NCBI RefSeq assembly: GCF_001693385.1
Contig: NZ_CP016428.1
Span: forward strand, 3,410,001-3,474,000
Length of the DNA stretch: 64,000 nt
Direction: 5' to 3'
Source of the DNA: Bradyrhizobium icense
Lineage (GTDB): Bacteria > Pseudomonadota > Alphaproteobacteria > Rhizobiales > Xanthobacteraceae
The translations under genes were made by a program, and so were the position numbers. Shown here piece by piece: positions 45,211 to 54,700 of the stretch; the stretch's first letter is position 1, and each line of letters starts with the position of its first letter. The notes under the pieces are model-generated. The model did not search any database. It saw only the letters and a list, made by a program, of their open reading frames with translations, and was not told the DNA's origin.

Positions 45211-45447
45211 TGTCTGCGTGCTGATGTGGCTTCCCCCCAGTTTGGGCCAGCATCCGCCGAATGGCGGGCGGTCCGAAATTCACCAATAGTCGGACGTCCT
45301 CCGGCTTGATTTCCGGAATTTGCTGACCACCTTGAACTGACCCCGATGGCATCCGGCGGCGATTTACTTTGCCGAAGCCAACCCGGGACAGCCGCCCGCC
45401 CGCCGTGCTATAATACCAACTATACGAGTGAATTTGCGAGAGCAATC

Positions 45448-46275
45448 ATGGCAGTGCATCAGGTCAATCCGCAGGGTTCGAAACTGGCCGCGCTCGATCC
45501 GATCTGGGACCGGGTGCGAGGCGAGGCTGAGGATATCGTCCGGCGCGAGCCCGAACTCGCTTCCTTCATCTATTCGACCGTGCTGCATCACGATCGCCTG
45601 GAAGAGTCGGTGGTGCATCGTCTCGCCGAGCGGCTCGATCATTCGGCGCTATCGGGCGATTTGATCCGGCAGACCTATGACGAGGCGCTGCGCGACGAGC
45701 CCGATCTCGGCAATGCGTTCCGCGCCGACCTGATCGCCGTCTACGACCGCGATCCCGCAACCTCGCGCTTCATTGATCCGTTGCTCTACTTCAAGGGTTT
45801 TCACGCACTGCAGACCCATCGCCTGGCGCACTGGCTCTATCAAAAGGGCCGCAAGGACTTTGCCTACTACCTGCAGAGCCGTTCGTCGGCGGTGTTTCAG
45901 ACCGATATCAACCCCGCTGCCAAAATCGGCCGCGGCATTTTCCTCGATCACGCGACCGGCTTCGTCTGCGGCGAGACCGCCGTGATCGACGATGACGTTT
46001 CGATCCTGCACGGCGTCACGCTGGGAGGCACCGGCAAGGAGAACGAGGATCGTCATCCGAAGATCAGGCGCGGCGTGTTGATCGGGGCAGGCGCCAAGAT
46101 TCTCGGCAATATCGAGATCGGCCATTGCGCGCGCGTCGCCGCGGGCTCGGTCGTGGTCAAGCCGGTGCCGCATAACGTCACGGTGGCCGGCGTCCCCGCG
46201 AAGATCGTCGGCGAGGCCGGCTGTGCGGAGCCGTCGCGCACCATGGATCAGATGCTCGGCGCTATCGGGCTTTGA
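45448..46275 (+). CDS. cysE: Serine O-acetyltransferase
   Basis: The 275-residue protein makes O-acetylserine, the first step of cysteine synthesis, from serine and acetyl-CoA. The N-terminal helical domain (DPIWDRVRGEAEDIVRREPEL) is followed by the left-handed beta helix with the conserved FLDHATGFVCGETAVIDDDV, LGGTGKENEDRHPKI and GAGAKILGNIEIG. The ATG at 45448 is the natural start; the longer frame from 45346 covers noncoding DNA. The upstream gap to 45210 holds the promoter. Single gene. Confidence 0.96.
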   Translation: MAVHQVNPQGSKLAALDPIWDRVRGEAEDIVRREPELASFIYSTVLHHDRLEESVVHRLAERLDHSALSGDLIRQTYDEALRDEPDLGNAFRADLIAVYDRDPATSRFIDPLLYFKGFHALQTHRLAHWLYQKGRKDFAYYLQSRSSAVFQTDINPAAKIGRGIFLDHATGFVCGETAVIDDDVSILHGVTLGGTGKENEDRHPKIRRGVLIGAGAKILGNIEIGHCARVAAGSVVVKPVPHNVTVAGVPAKIVGEAGCAEPSRTMDQMLGAIGL

Positions 46276-46470
46276 TTTTCCACCTATTCTGCGGCCGATC
46301 TTTGTGAAGTTACGCGCATCGCGTTTTCAAGCGAAGCGTGAAGAAAACGCGTCAAAACAAGGAATAGAGCCTCGGTTCTGATCCAACCAGAACCGAAAAG
46401 GCTCTGGCGGTCGGCGCCGTCTCGTCCTAAAACCTCCCCGGAAATTTAAAGAATCCGATTGGAGACCGCC
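46276..46470. other. Gap between cysE and DUF3126 gene
   Basis: Contains GAAACGCG-type and AGAACCGAAAAGG elements with no clear gene; probably the promoter of the DUF3126 gene. Confidence 0.35.
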
Positions 46471-46689
46471 GTGGACGTTCAGGAAGTCAGGAAGCTCGAC
46501 GCCTATCTCAAGCGCGTATTCAGCAATCCCAAGATCCGCGTCGTGCCGCGGCCGAAAAAGGATGACTCCGCCGAAGTCTATATCGGCGAGGAATTCATCG
46601 GCGTGCTGTTCGTCGATGACGAGGACGACGATCGTTCGTTCCAGTTTCAGATGGCGATCCTCGAGGAAGACCTGGCCGACGTCGGGTAA
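46471..46689 (+). CDS. DUF3126 family protein
   Basis: The 72-residue protein matches DUF3126: VRKLDAYLKRVFSNPKIRV, PRPKKDDSAEVYIGEEFIGV and the acidic ending. I start with GTG at 46471, which follows TTGGAGACC, and gives the common opening VDVQEVRKLD. It is a small conserved alphaproteobacterial protein with no known function, often found near cysE, which is also the case here: the cysE gene is 195 bp upstream. A functional link to cysteine synthesis is possible but unproven. Confidence 0.88.
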   Translation: MDVQEVRKLDAYLKRVFSNPKIRVVPRPKKDDSAEVYIGEEFIGVLFVDDEDDDRSFQFQMAILEEDLADVG

Positions 46690-46707
46690 GACACTCGCTG
46701 TGACGCA

Positions 46708-46802
46708 GTAGGGTGGGCGAAGCGCAGCGTGCCCACCAACTTATTTTCGTATTCGTGATTGCGATAATGGGCACGGCGCAATTGCGCCTTTGCCCACCCT
46801 AC
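46708..46802. repeat. GTAGGGTGGGC-type palindromic repeat, copy 3
   Basis: GTAGGGTGGGCGAAG and CTTTGCCCACCCTAC form the outer arms. Compare 11550-11638 and 15537-15628. Confidence 0.75.
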
Positions 46803-46812
46803 AAAATCGAGG

Positions 46813-47580
46813 CTATCCCTTCGGCCCGCGCATTTGCGCCGTCAGGCGGTCCATCGCATTCGCAACGTCGCGCCATTGCGAAAGCCAGCTCCGCGGAAAG
46901 CGGAACGTCAGGTCGGCGCCGTCGACGCGGCGCTCGCTCAGGCACATGCCGGGGGTCAGGCCGTCGCGGGTGCAGCGCGCGTTGAGGCTCGGCGCGCCGG
47001 CGGAGAACAGGTCCTCGTTGGCATAGGGCGAGCCGTCGCGAAAGGAGCGCATCGTCAATCCGTCGTCGATCGATGTCGCGCTCTGTTCGAGGTAGCGGGG
47101 ATAGATCGTGCGCACCCGCGTGTCCGGCGCCAGCGTGTCGTGGTGGGCCGATATTGACAGGAATATACGGTCGATCGGCTGCACCTTATCTTCGATCGTA
47201 TCGGCGCTGACGTGCTTCGGCGCATCCGGCGCTTCAAGCGACGGGAAGACGAAACTGAGATCAACCCGCTCCTGCGGTCCGGAGTGGCGCTGGACCTTGC
47301 GGCGGATCGCTGACGTCGGCACGTTGAAGAGCGTTGCGCCGACGCTGACCGGCAACCGGCCCGGAGCGCTGGCGGGCCGCGCCACCCAGGTCGGCCACAG
47401 CAAATAAGCGACCAGCGCAATGGCGCCCGCGGTGATGGTTACCGCGACCATGATCAGGATCATATGCGAGCGCGGGTCCCTGCGCGTGTCACGAGCGAGG
47501 TGCTGGGCCGTCGAAAGCAAGGTCATGAACAAAGCATCAGTCGAGGAGGAACCAGGCGAATCATCCCGCGAATATGCCAT
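46813..47580 (-). CDS. Membrane-anchored protein of unknown function
   Basis: The 255-residue protein has a single membrane helix at about 40-62 (ILIMVAVTITAGAIALVAYLLWP) and a periplasmic C-terminal domain. It contains a paired Cys motif (NARCTRDGLTPGMCLSERR) that may form a disulfide. I do not recognise a family; homologues occur in Bradyrhizobium. It is preceded by a region shared with the divergent small membrane protein gene at 47746. The role is unknown. Confidence 0.7.
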   Translation of the reverse strand: MAYSRDDSPGSSSTDALFMTLLSTAQHLARDTRRDPRSHMILIMVAVTITAGAIALVAYLLWPTWVARPASAPGRLPVSVGATLFNVPTSAIRRKVQRHSGPQERVDLSFVFPSLEAPDAPKHVSADTIEDKVQPIDRIFLSISAHHDTLAPDTRVRTIYPRYLEQSATSIDDGLTMRSFRDGSPYANEDLFSAGAPSLNARCTRDGLTPGMCLSERRVDGADLTFRFPRSWLSQWRDVANAMDRLTAQMRGPKG

Positions 47581-47745
47581 GGGCCGCGCGATTTCCGCAC
47601 GATTTCGCGGGCGTTCCGGCCGCGACAGCCATGCGCAAACGACGTTCCAGCGGCCCGTTGTTAACCCTTCCTTAAGGATGCTGTGGCGGCCGCCGGCCGA
47701 TTTTGCGAAAGCAGGGCGCGGTTTGTCGAGTTGCGAGAAGTTGTC

Positions 47746-48075
47746 ATGTCGCCCGATGCGTTGAATTCGCTGTTCGCCCTGTGCATCGGCTTTGCGCTCG
47801 CAGGCGCGCTCGCCAGCGGTTATCAGGCGATGGCGGCGCGGCCGGCGGGATTCGGGTTGCTTGGGGAAGGCGTGGCGCCGAAGACATTTGCGGCCGTGCC
47901 GTTTCTGGTCTTCGCCGCACCCTTCATCATCATGCGCAACACGCTGCGCGGCGCGAAGATCGAGCGCCGCCGCTTCGAATTCGTGATGATGGCAACCGTG
48001 CTGTCAGGCTTCTGGAGCATGATGTCCGGTACGTTCTTCCTGATGACGCTGCGTGCCGCCGGCGTGCTGACCTGA
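47746..48075 (+). CDS. Small membrane protein of unknown function
   Basis: The 109-residue protein has two or three membrane helices (LFALCIGFALAGALASGYQ; FAAVPFLVFAAPFIIM; VMMATVLSGFWSMMSGTFF). It could belong to a family of small rhizobial membrane proteins, but I am not sure which. The ATG at 47746 is chosen because the frame upstream reads as noncoding. It lies 75 bp upstream of the gamma-carbonic anhydrase gene on the same strand. Confidence 0.7.
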   Translation: MSPDALNSLFALCIGFALAGALASGYQAMAARPAGFGLLGEGVAPKTFAAVPFLVFAAPFIIMRNTLRGAKIERRRFEFVMMATVLSGFWSMMSGTFFLMTLRAAGVLT

Positions 48076-48149
48076 AGCTGGCGGCCGGGTTCGCTTGATC
48101 CCGCGCCAGCGGCTATGCCAAGGTCCCCGCTAACGGAGACCTTTTTGTT

Positions 48150-48680
48150 ATGGCGATCTACGAACTCGACGGACAGGGGCCTGAACTCCCCGCAAACGGA
48201 AACTATTTTATCGCGGATACCGCTGTCGTGATCGGCAAGGTGCGCCTGCTGGATTCCGCCAGCGTGTGGTTCGGCGCAGTGCTGCGCGGCGACAATGAAT
48301 GGATCGAAATCGGCGAAGGCTCCAACGTGCAGGACAATTCGACCTGCCACACCGACCGCGGCTTTCCACTGACGATCGGCAAGAACTGCACCGTCGGCCA
48401 CAATGTCATCCTGCACGGCTGCACGCTCGAAGACGACGCGCTGGTCGGCATGGGCTCGATCGTCATGAACGGCGCGAAGATACGCCGCGGCAGCATCGTC
48501 GGCGCGGGATCGGTCATCACCGAAGGCAAGGAATATCCCGAATATTCCCTGATCATCGGCTCGCCGGCGCGCGTGATCCGCACTTTGTCACCCGAGCAGG
48601 TGACGGCGATGGGAAGTGCTGCAAAATTCTACGCGCTCAACGGGCCGCGATTCAAAAACGGACTGAAGAAGATCGGCTGA
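48150..48680 (+). CDS. Gamma-carbonic anhydrase family protein
   Basis: The 176-residue protein is a left-handed beta-helix hexapeptide protein of the gamma-carbonic anhydrase / PaaY-like group: [18 protein letters not shown], then [20 protein letters not shown] and [20 protein letters not shown]. The three histidines that bind the metal are present at the expected spacing. It may hydrate carbon dioxide or act as a structural or thioesterase protein; activity cannot be deduced. The ATG at 48150 gives the usual length. Confidence 0.92.
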   Translation: MAIYELDGQGPELPANGNYFIADTAVVIGKVRLLDSASVWFGAVLRGDNEWIEIGEGSNVQDNSTCHTDRGFPLTIGKNCTVGHNVILHGCTLEDDALVGMGSIVMNGAKIRRGSIVGAGSVITEGKEYPEYSLIIGSPARVIRTLSPEQVTAMGSAAKFYALNGPRFKNGLKKIG

Positions 48681-48755
48681 AGACAGTCCGCTTCGGTTCC
48701 GTCTCGGGCGCTTTCGCGAAACCACGGCCTCCGAAGGTTATCTCGCTTACGCTTC

Positions 48756-48789
48756 AGTAACCGTCGTGCAGGAGTAACCGTCGTGCAGG
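48756..48789. repeat. Tandem direct repeat, 2 x 17 bp
   Basis: AGTAACCGTCGTGCAGG occurs twice without a gap, between the carbonic anhydrase gene and the sensor gene. No function can be read. Confidence 0.75.
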
Positions 48790-48945
48790 GAACCGTGGTT
48801 CCATGGCGGTATCCCGTATTACCACCGGTTGCAATCTTAACCCTGTGATAGCGCAGGTGCTTTAGGCTCTATCGTTCTGGAGCGATGGCCGACGGAAGCA
48901 CTAACCCTGAACGCCCGACCTCGCACCCTGCCGGAGGCCGGATCG

Positions 48946-50611
48946 ATGAAAAGAATGATGGCTGGGCTCGTCGGCTGGATGAGCGATCTCAGCGTTACCG
49001 AGAAAATCTACGGCATCGCTGCCGGGTTGATGGTCGTCACCATCGTGCTGATGGTGATGTCGATCCAGTCGGTGCGGCTGCAAACCGGATATCGGCACCT
49101 GCAGGCATCGTCGGCCCAGGCCGCAACCAACGTCAGCCAGGCCAATAGTCTCATCTACGCCATCGTCATGGAATCGCGCGGCATCTACATGTCGACCGAC
49201 CGGGCGAAGGTGAAGCAGTACGCCGACGCTCTCCTCAAGCGTAACCGCGAACTGGCCGGCGTGATGGAGCGGTGGAAGGAAACGGTCCGCGCCGACGACG
49301 TCGAGCAGTTTACGGCTTTCAAGCGACGCATCGACCAGTTCATCGAATTCCGGAAGGAACTCGTGCGGCGTGCGGTCGACATCAGCCCGGCGGCTGGCCG
49401 CGAATGGGGCGACAACGACGCCAACCGTGCGCCGCGCACGCAGCTCAGCGACGACCTCGAGGCGCTGGCGCGGATCTACAATGAACGGGCCGTCGAAGCC
49501 GCGAATCTCGGAGACCAGGGCCGCTATGCCGCCTTCTATCTGTTCGCACTCGGACTTGGCGCGCTGATATTTGCCGGACTCAACGTGCTCGTGATGCGAC
49601 GGTCCGTCATCGGGCCGTTGCAGGAAATCACCGAGGCTACCGACCGGATCGCCGCCGGCAACGTCAATAGCCATATTCCGCATTACGCCCGTGCCGACGA
49701 GATCGGACGGCTGGCCTACGCCGTTCAGAATTTTCGTGACGCCGTGAGCCGCAACTTCGAACTCGAGGAGCTGAAGGCCGGTACCGCGAGGCAACGCGAT
49801 GCAGCGATGGATGAGCGCGACAAGTTCAACGACAAGTACCAAGCCACAAAATGGCAACTGACTGCGGCCATCAACAGCATGCCGCAGGGCCTGATCATGC
49901 TCGACGGCAAGGCGCAGGTCCTGGCGCTGAATGACCAGTACCGAAAGCTCTACGGTCTGCCCGTGAAGATCAAGGCGGGATCGTCGCTGGAGGAGATCCT
50001 GCAGCATCGGGTCGACAGCGGGCTGTTCAAAGGCGACATCAAGCAATCTCGCCGCGATCATCGACCGCATCGGAAAACGGCAGCCGACCTCCTACGAAAT
50101 CAGCCTCACCGACGGCCGCTTGATCAAGATCCACGAGCGTCCGATGGATGGCGGCGGCTGGGTGTCGGTGCAGGAAGACGTTACCGCACAAAGGAAAGGT
50201 CAAGCCATTCTGGAGCGGACGGAAGAGTTTCTGGCCGCGATCGTCGAAAACATACCAGAGGGGATTCTCGTCAAGGACGCGCGCAATCTGCGATATCTGT
50301 TCGTCAACAAGGCGGCCGAAGAAATGATCGGCATGTCGCGCGGGGAAATCATGGGAAAAACACCCCGCGAGCTGTTTCCGGAATCGGCTGCCGAATTGAT
50401 CGAGCGGCGCGATCGCCAGTTGCTGGAGCGCAAGCAGCAGCTCGAGGTGATCGTCGATACCGTCGACAACCCGGTCAAGGGCCCGCGCACCATTGCTGTG
50501 CGGCGGCTTCAGATCGGCGGCCCGGATCGCGAGTCCCATTTGTTCGTGAGCATGGTCGAAGACCGGACCGGCCACACCGACGTTGCGGCCCCGACCGAAG
50601 CTGCGGCGTAA
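48946..50611 (+). pseudogene. HAMP-PAS sensor protein, frameshifted
   Basis: Two frames together encode a sensor of about 554 residues. The first part (48946-50043) has a membrane helix at about residues 24-45, a four-helix periplasmic region, a second helix at about residues 197-217, a HAMP stretch (RRSVIGPLQEITEATDRIAAG), a coiled coil, and the start of a PAS domain (LTAAINSMPQGLIMLD). The second (50045-50611) resumes with GKRQPTSYEISLTDGRLIKI and a second PAS domain. Between 50043 and 50045 one base is inserted (or two lost), so translation of the second part is out of frame. No kinase or cyclase domain follows, so even the intact protein would be a PAS receptor without a known output. Real decay or assembly error is undecided. 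Confidence 0.85.
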
Positions 50612-50625
50612 CGATCGCAGGCGGC

Positions 50626-50793
50626 TCAGCTACCTTCGCTTTCGTTCGCCTCGCGGGAGCCGGCGACCTTTTCATGGCCGGCGGCCCAGAGCGCATGCTG
50701 CTCGCTGCCATCTTGATATGGATTGGCTTCTGCCGGAATGTTCTGGCGCGCGGCGCGCTGGCCTTGCTCGAAAGGGTCCGGGTCGGAATTCAT
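50626..50793 (-). CDS. Small protein of 55 residues, overlapping the next gene
   Basis: The frame from the ATG at 50793 to the TGA at 50626 encodes MNSDPDPFEQGQRAARQN and ends with EGS. The centre NPYQDGSEQHALWAAGHEKV has the pattern (P-x-x-x-G-x-x-x-x-x-A-x-W-x-x-G-x-x) of a small family related to ribosome modulation factor-like proteins in rhizobia. It starts inside the end of the upstream gene, with a 4-base ATGA overlap, so it is translationally coupled. Function unknown. It is too short for usual gene calling. Confidence 0.75.
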   Translation of the reverse strand: MNSDPDPFEQGQRAARQNIPAEANPYQDGSEQHALWAAGHEKVAGSREANESEGS

Positions 50794-51017
50794 GATGGCG
50801 TCCTTCCGGTTTTCGATCCCGTCTTCCGCGCCGTCCCAGCCTTCGAAAGTCCGGCGCTTTTCTTCAGCGCGTCCTTGAGGTCGATCGGGATGCCGTGCTT
50901 CTTCAGCAGGTCAGCAAAGGCTTCGTCAGCCAGTTCCTGAAATGTCGCCATCCGGTCACGTGCAAGCTGTTTGAGCTTGTCGAGCGTGTCATCGTCGAAG
51001 GCGATCAATTTGCGCAA
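50790..51017 (-). CDS. Small protein with ribbon-helix-helix-like fold
   Basis: The 75-residue protein begins MRKLIAFDDDTLDKLKQLAR and continues with ATFQELADEAFADLLKKHG, a beta-strand plus two-helix arrangement similar to ribbon-helix-helix DNA-binding proteins or antitoxins. The C-terminal tail is basic and disordered. Its stop codon overlaps the start of the 55-residue gene (ATGA). A toxin partner is not evident: the second gene does not look like a toxin. It lies 112 bp from the divergent secreted-protein gene. Homologues occur in Bradyrhizobium. Confidence 0.75.
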   Translation of the reverse strand: MRKLIAFDDDTLDKLKQLARDRMATFQELADEAFADLLKKHGIPIDLKDALKKSAGLSKAGTARKTGSKTGRTPS

Positions 51018-51128
51018 GCGTCACCACTCCGGCCGTCGAGCGGATGTGAATGAATGATCTGGCAGGGAAATCGTTCCGGCAGGAACAAGGCCACGGCGCT
51101 GTCGTTGCTTTCAAAAAGGAGATCTCCG

Positions 51129-51542
51129 ATGAAGCTGGCGTCTGCAGCCGCCGCAGTCGCGGCAATCACAATCCTGGTATCGCCGGTCGTTTCATTTGCA
51201 CAGAGCGTCGGCGGAACATCCACCGGCAGCCCCGGCACCACTGGCTCACCGGGCGCGGGCTCGGCCGGCGTGGGTACGCCAGGAGTCACCAGCGTGCCGC
51301 CAGGTCCTGCGACTCCGGGTGGGTTAAACAATGCCGGTCAAGGTCCGAGCGGCGCGGCAAATCCGTCCAGGCTTGCGCCGCCGCCCCCGCCTGGCACCAA
51401 TACTGCCGGCACCGCGCAGTCGTCAGGCCGTGGCGTAACGACCGGCTCAGCGAGAGCGGGCAGTTCAACCGATGATGCTGTGATCAACGAAGAAAACAAG
51501 ACGGTCGAACGCAAGATAAAGGGCATTTGCCGCGGCTGCTAA
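51129..51542 (+). CDS. Secreted Gly/Pro/Ser/Thr-rich protein
   Basis: The 137-residue protein has a clear signal peptide (MKLASAAAAVAAITILVSPVVSFA-Q) and a low-complexity mature part rich in Gly, Pro, Ser and Thr, ending with a short conserved-looking KTVERKIKGICRGC that carries two cysteines. I start at the ATG at 51129, after AAGGAG. The composition suggests a flexible envelope protein. Function unknown. It lies 180 bp upstream of the TpsA gene on the same strand but shows no clear link to it. Confidence 0.75.
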   Translation: MKLASAAAAVAAITILVSPVVSFAQSVGGTSTGSPGTTGSPGAGSAGVGTPGVTSVPPGPATPGGLNNAGQGPSGAANPSRLAPPPPPGTNTAGTAQSSGRGVTTGSARAGSSTDDAVINEENKTVERKIKGICRGC

Positions 51543-51721
51543 ATCCATGCTCGAGCGATGCAGTCACGTACTGCGCGCGATCCCTGCTGGCCTGCCTGCC
51601 ATCACCTGCCATCAATCGCAATTTTCTGATAAATTGCACATGCTAATTGATACATCCTTAGATAAGCGCATGGAACTTTGCCGCGCGTGCATAGAACCTC
51701 TGCATATCTGGCAAAGAACTT

Positions 51722-54700
51722 GTGAATGCGGGAAGTCCGCAGTGCCGCGACCTGTCGAGGATGGTGGTTCGATTGATGGTCTCATTTGCGTCGGGTCTCT
51801 CATCGGCCATCAAGTCGTGCGCCCGGGATTTTCGGGCTTCGGCCAGCTCGATCGCCCTTGTGTGGGGTTTGGGTTGCGCGCAGCCGTCGATGGCGCAATC
51901 GCTGCCGACGGGTGGAACGGTGGTAAGCGGGAACGTTGCGATCGGCTCGACGTCTCCCACCAATCTGACGATCACCCAGTCGAGCCCTACCGGCATCGTC
52001 AACTGGTCGAGCTTCTCGGTCGGGCAGGGCAACCAGGTTCAGTTCAACAACGGTAGCGGCGCGACGCTCAACCGCGTCACCGGCAACGTGCCGTCATCGA
52101 TCAACGGCGTGGTGTCGGCGACCGGCTCGGTCTATCTCGTCAATCCCTCGGGGATCGTCGTCGGGCCGACCGGCGTGGTCAAGACCGGCGGCAGTTTTGT
52201 CGCCTCGACGCTCGATGTCAGGGACGCGGATTTCCGCGCCGGCGGATCGCTGAGCTTCAGCGGCAACAGCAACGCCTCGGTCGTGAATCTCGGCAAGATC
52301 GGGTCTTCGAACGGCGACGTCGTTTTGGTCGCACGCCAGGTTCGCAACGAGGGCTCGCTGACCGCGCGCAACGGCGCCGCCGCGATGGCGTCCGGCAGCG
52401 AGGTGGTGCTGAGCGACGGATCGCTCGGCAACGGCAAGGTGCTGGTGCGGCGTCCGGCTCAGAATGGCGAGATCCGCAACAGCGGCGCGATCCGCGCCGC
52501 GGAAGTGGAATTGCGTGCCAATGGCGGCAACATCTATGCGCTCGCGGGCAACACCGGCCGCGCGATCTCGGCAACGGGTTTTGCCAGCAAGGGCGGACGA
52601 ATTTTCCTCACGGCCGAGGGTGGTTCGGTCAACGTGACGCAGAAGGTGGTAGCACGGCGCGTTCAGGCGGACGTTGCGCCGACGCCGCCGCGCGCAGGCG
52701 TCACTGCACGGCGCTCGTTCAGCGGCGGCGACGTCGTCGTCAGCGCCGACAAGGTTGTGGTCGGCGGCGCCATCGCTGCAAAAGGCCGCAACGGCGCGGG
52801 CGGCACTGTCGTGGTGACCGGAAAGGATGTCACGCTGACGTCAGGCGCAAAGATCGACGCCGGCGGAACGTCGGGCGGCACCGTGCTGATCGGCGGCGAC
52901 CGCGCCGGCGGATCAAACGCCGCCCTCAAGTTTCTGCCGCAAGTGATCGCCAATGCGCAGACCACCACGATCGAGGCGGGCGCGACGATCACGGCAAACG
53001 GCACGTCGGGCGCGGGCGGCAATGTGGTCGTGTGGTCGGACGGCACGACGTCGTTTGGCGGCACGATCGGCGCGGCGGGGCTGCGCGGCGGCTTCATCGA
53101 GACCTCGGGACATCAGCTCAACTTCGCCGGCGGCAGCATCGATGCCGGCCGCGGCGGCACCTGGCTGCTCGATCCGGTCGACCTGACCATCGATGCGACG
53201 CTCGCCGGCACCATCGCGACCGCGCTCAATGGGGGCAGCGACGTCACCCAGGAAACGAACGCGTCCGGCGGCGGCGGCGACATCACGGTGGCAAGCGGCA
53301 TAAGCTGGTCGACCGGTGCGACGCTGACGCTGAGCGCCTATCGCAACATCGCAGTCAACGCCAACATCACGAGCACCGGCGGCGGCGGCGTTGTGTTGCG
53401 TGCCGACAATGCCGGCGCGGGCACCGGCACCGTGACGTTCGGCGGCGGCCAGGTGTCGACCGCGGGAACGGTCTCGATCTTCTACAATCCGACCGGCAGC
53501 AGCTCGACCGTCAATTCCACCAAGTACACGGCGCCGACGCAGACGAATTTCAGCGGGAATGTCACCGGAGGTGCCACGCTCAAGGCGTACATGCTGGTCA
53601 ACAATGTCTTCGACCTGCAGAATATGAAGAACAACCTGGCCAGCACCTATGCGCTCGGCCGCGACATCGATGCCGGCATCACGTCCGGCTGGAACAGCGG
53701 CGCCGGGTTCGAGCCGATCGGCGCCGGAACCGGCTTCACCGGAAGCTTGAACGGCGAGGGCCACACGATCTCCGGCCTCTTCATCAACCGGATAACCCAA
53801 AACGTCGGATTGATCGGCTATCTCGGCACCGGCGGCTCGGTGACAAGCCTCGGCGTCATTGGTGCGACCGTAACCGGCAGGACGGCTGTCGGCGCGGTCG
53901 TCGGCACGAACTACGGGGCGGTCACGAATGTCTACTCGAGTGGCGGGTCGATCACCGCCACCGAAGCCGGCGCCGGCGGTCTCGTCGGCTACAACTTTCA
54001 GATCGTGTCGAATGCCTATTCGAACAGCATCGTGAGCGGACCGCTCTACGTTGGCGGCGCCATCGGGCTGAACAATGTCGCCAATCTCGGCGGCAGCTTG
54101 ACCGCCGGCTCCATATCACAGATCTATGCGACGGGCGCCGTGAGCGGCACGGGCGCCAGCCCGAGCGCTGTCGGCGGGCTTGTCGGCTTCAACGGCGGCT
54201 CAGTCACGGCGTCCTACTGGGACACATATGCGAGCGGACAGGCTTCCGCCATCGGCAGCGGCTCGGGCAGCGTGACGGCCGTGACCAGCGATCCCGCGCA
54301 GTCAGCCGCGGCCAATTACGCCTTCAAGCAGACCGCCTATGGCAGCTTCAGCTTTCCGGGAACGGGCTCGACCGACTGGTTCATGATCGACGGCCAGACC
54401 CGGCCGTTCGGCCGCTGGGAATACCAAACCACCATCACCAACGCGCACCAGCTTCAACTGATGGCGATGGATCTCGGCGCGAGCTACACGCTGGCCCGCG
54501 ACATCGACGTCGGTCCCGCGCTTGCGGCAGTCGGCGGAAAATATCCCGGCATGTGGTCACAGGCCGGCTTTTCGCCGATCGGCGATTTGTCCAACCAGTT
54601 CACCGGCAACTTCGACGGGCAGGGTCATGTGATCTCAAACCTGATGATCAACCGGTCGTCGACCAACTATGTCGGTCTTTTCGGATACTCCTCAGCCGGC

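Noticed and set aside
45230..45345. Short minus-strand frame with coding-like stretch EIKPEDVRLLVNFGPP
   Set aside because: No clear start or homologue and it merges into noncoding sequence; kept only as a note that a remnant might exist upstream of cysE.
50626..51017. Classical toxin-antitoxin pair
   Set aside because: The second protein lacks any toxin family pattern; left as a coupled small-gene pair.
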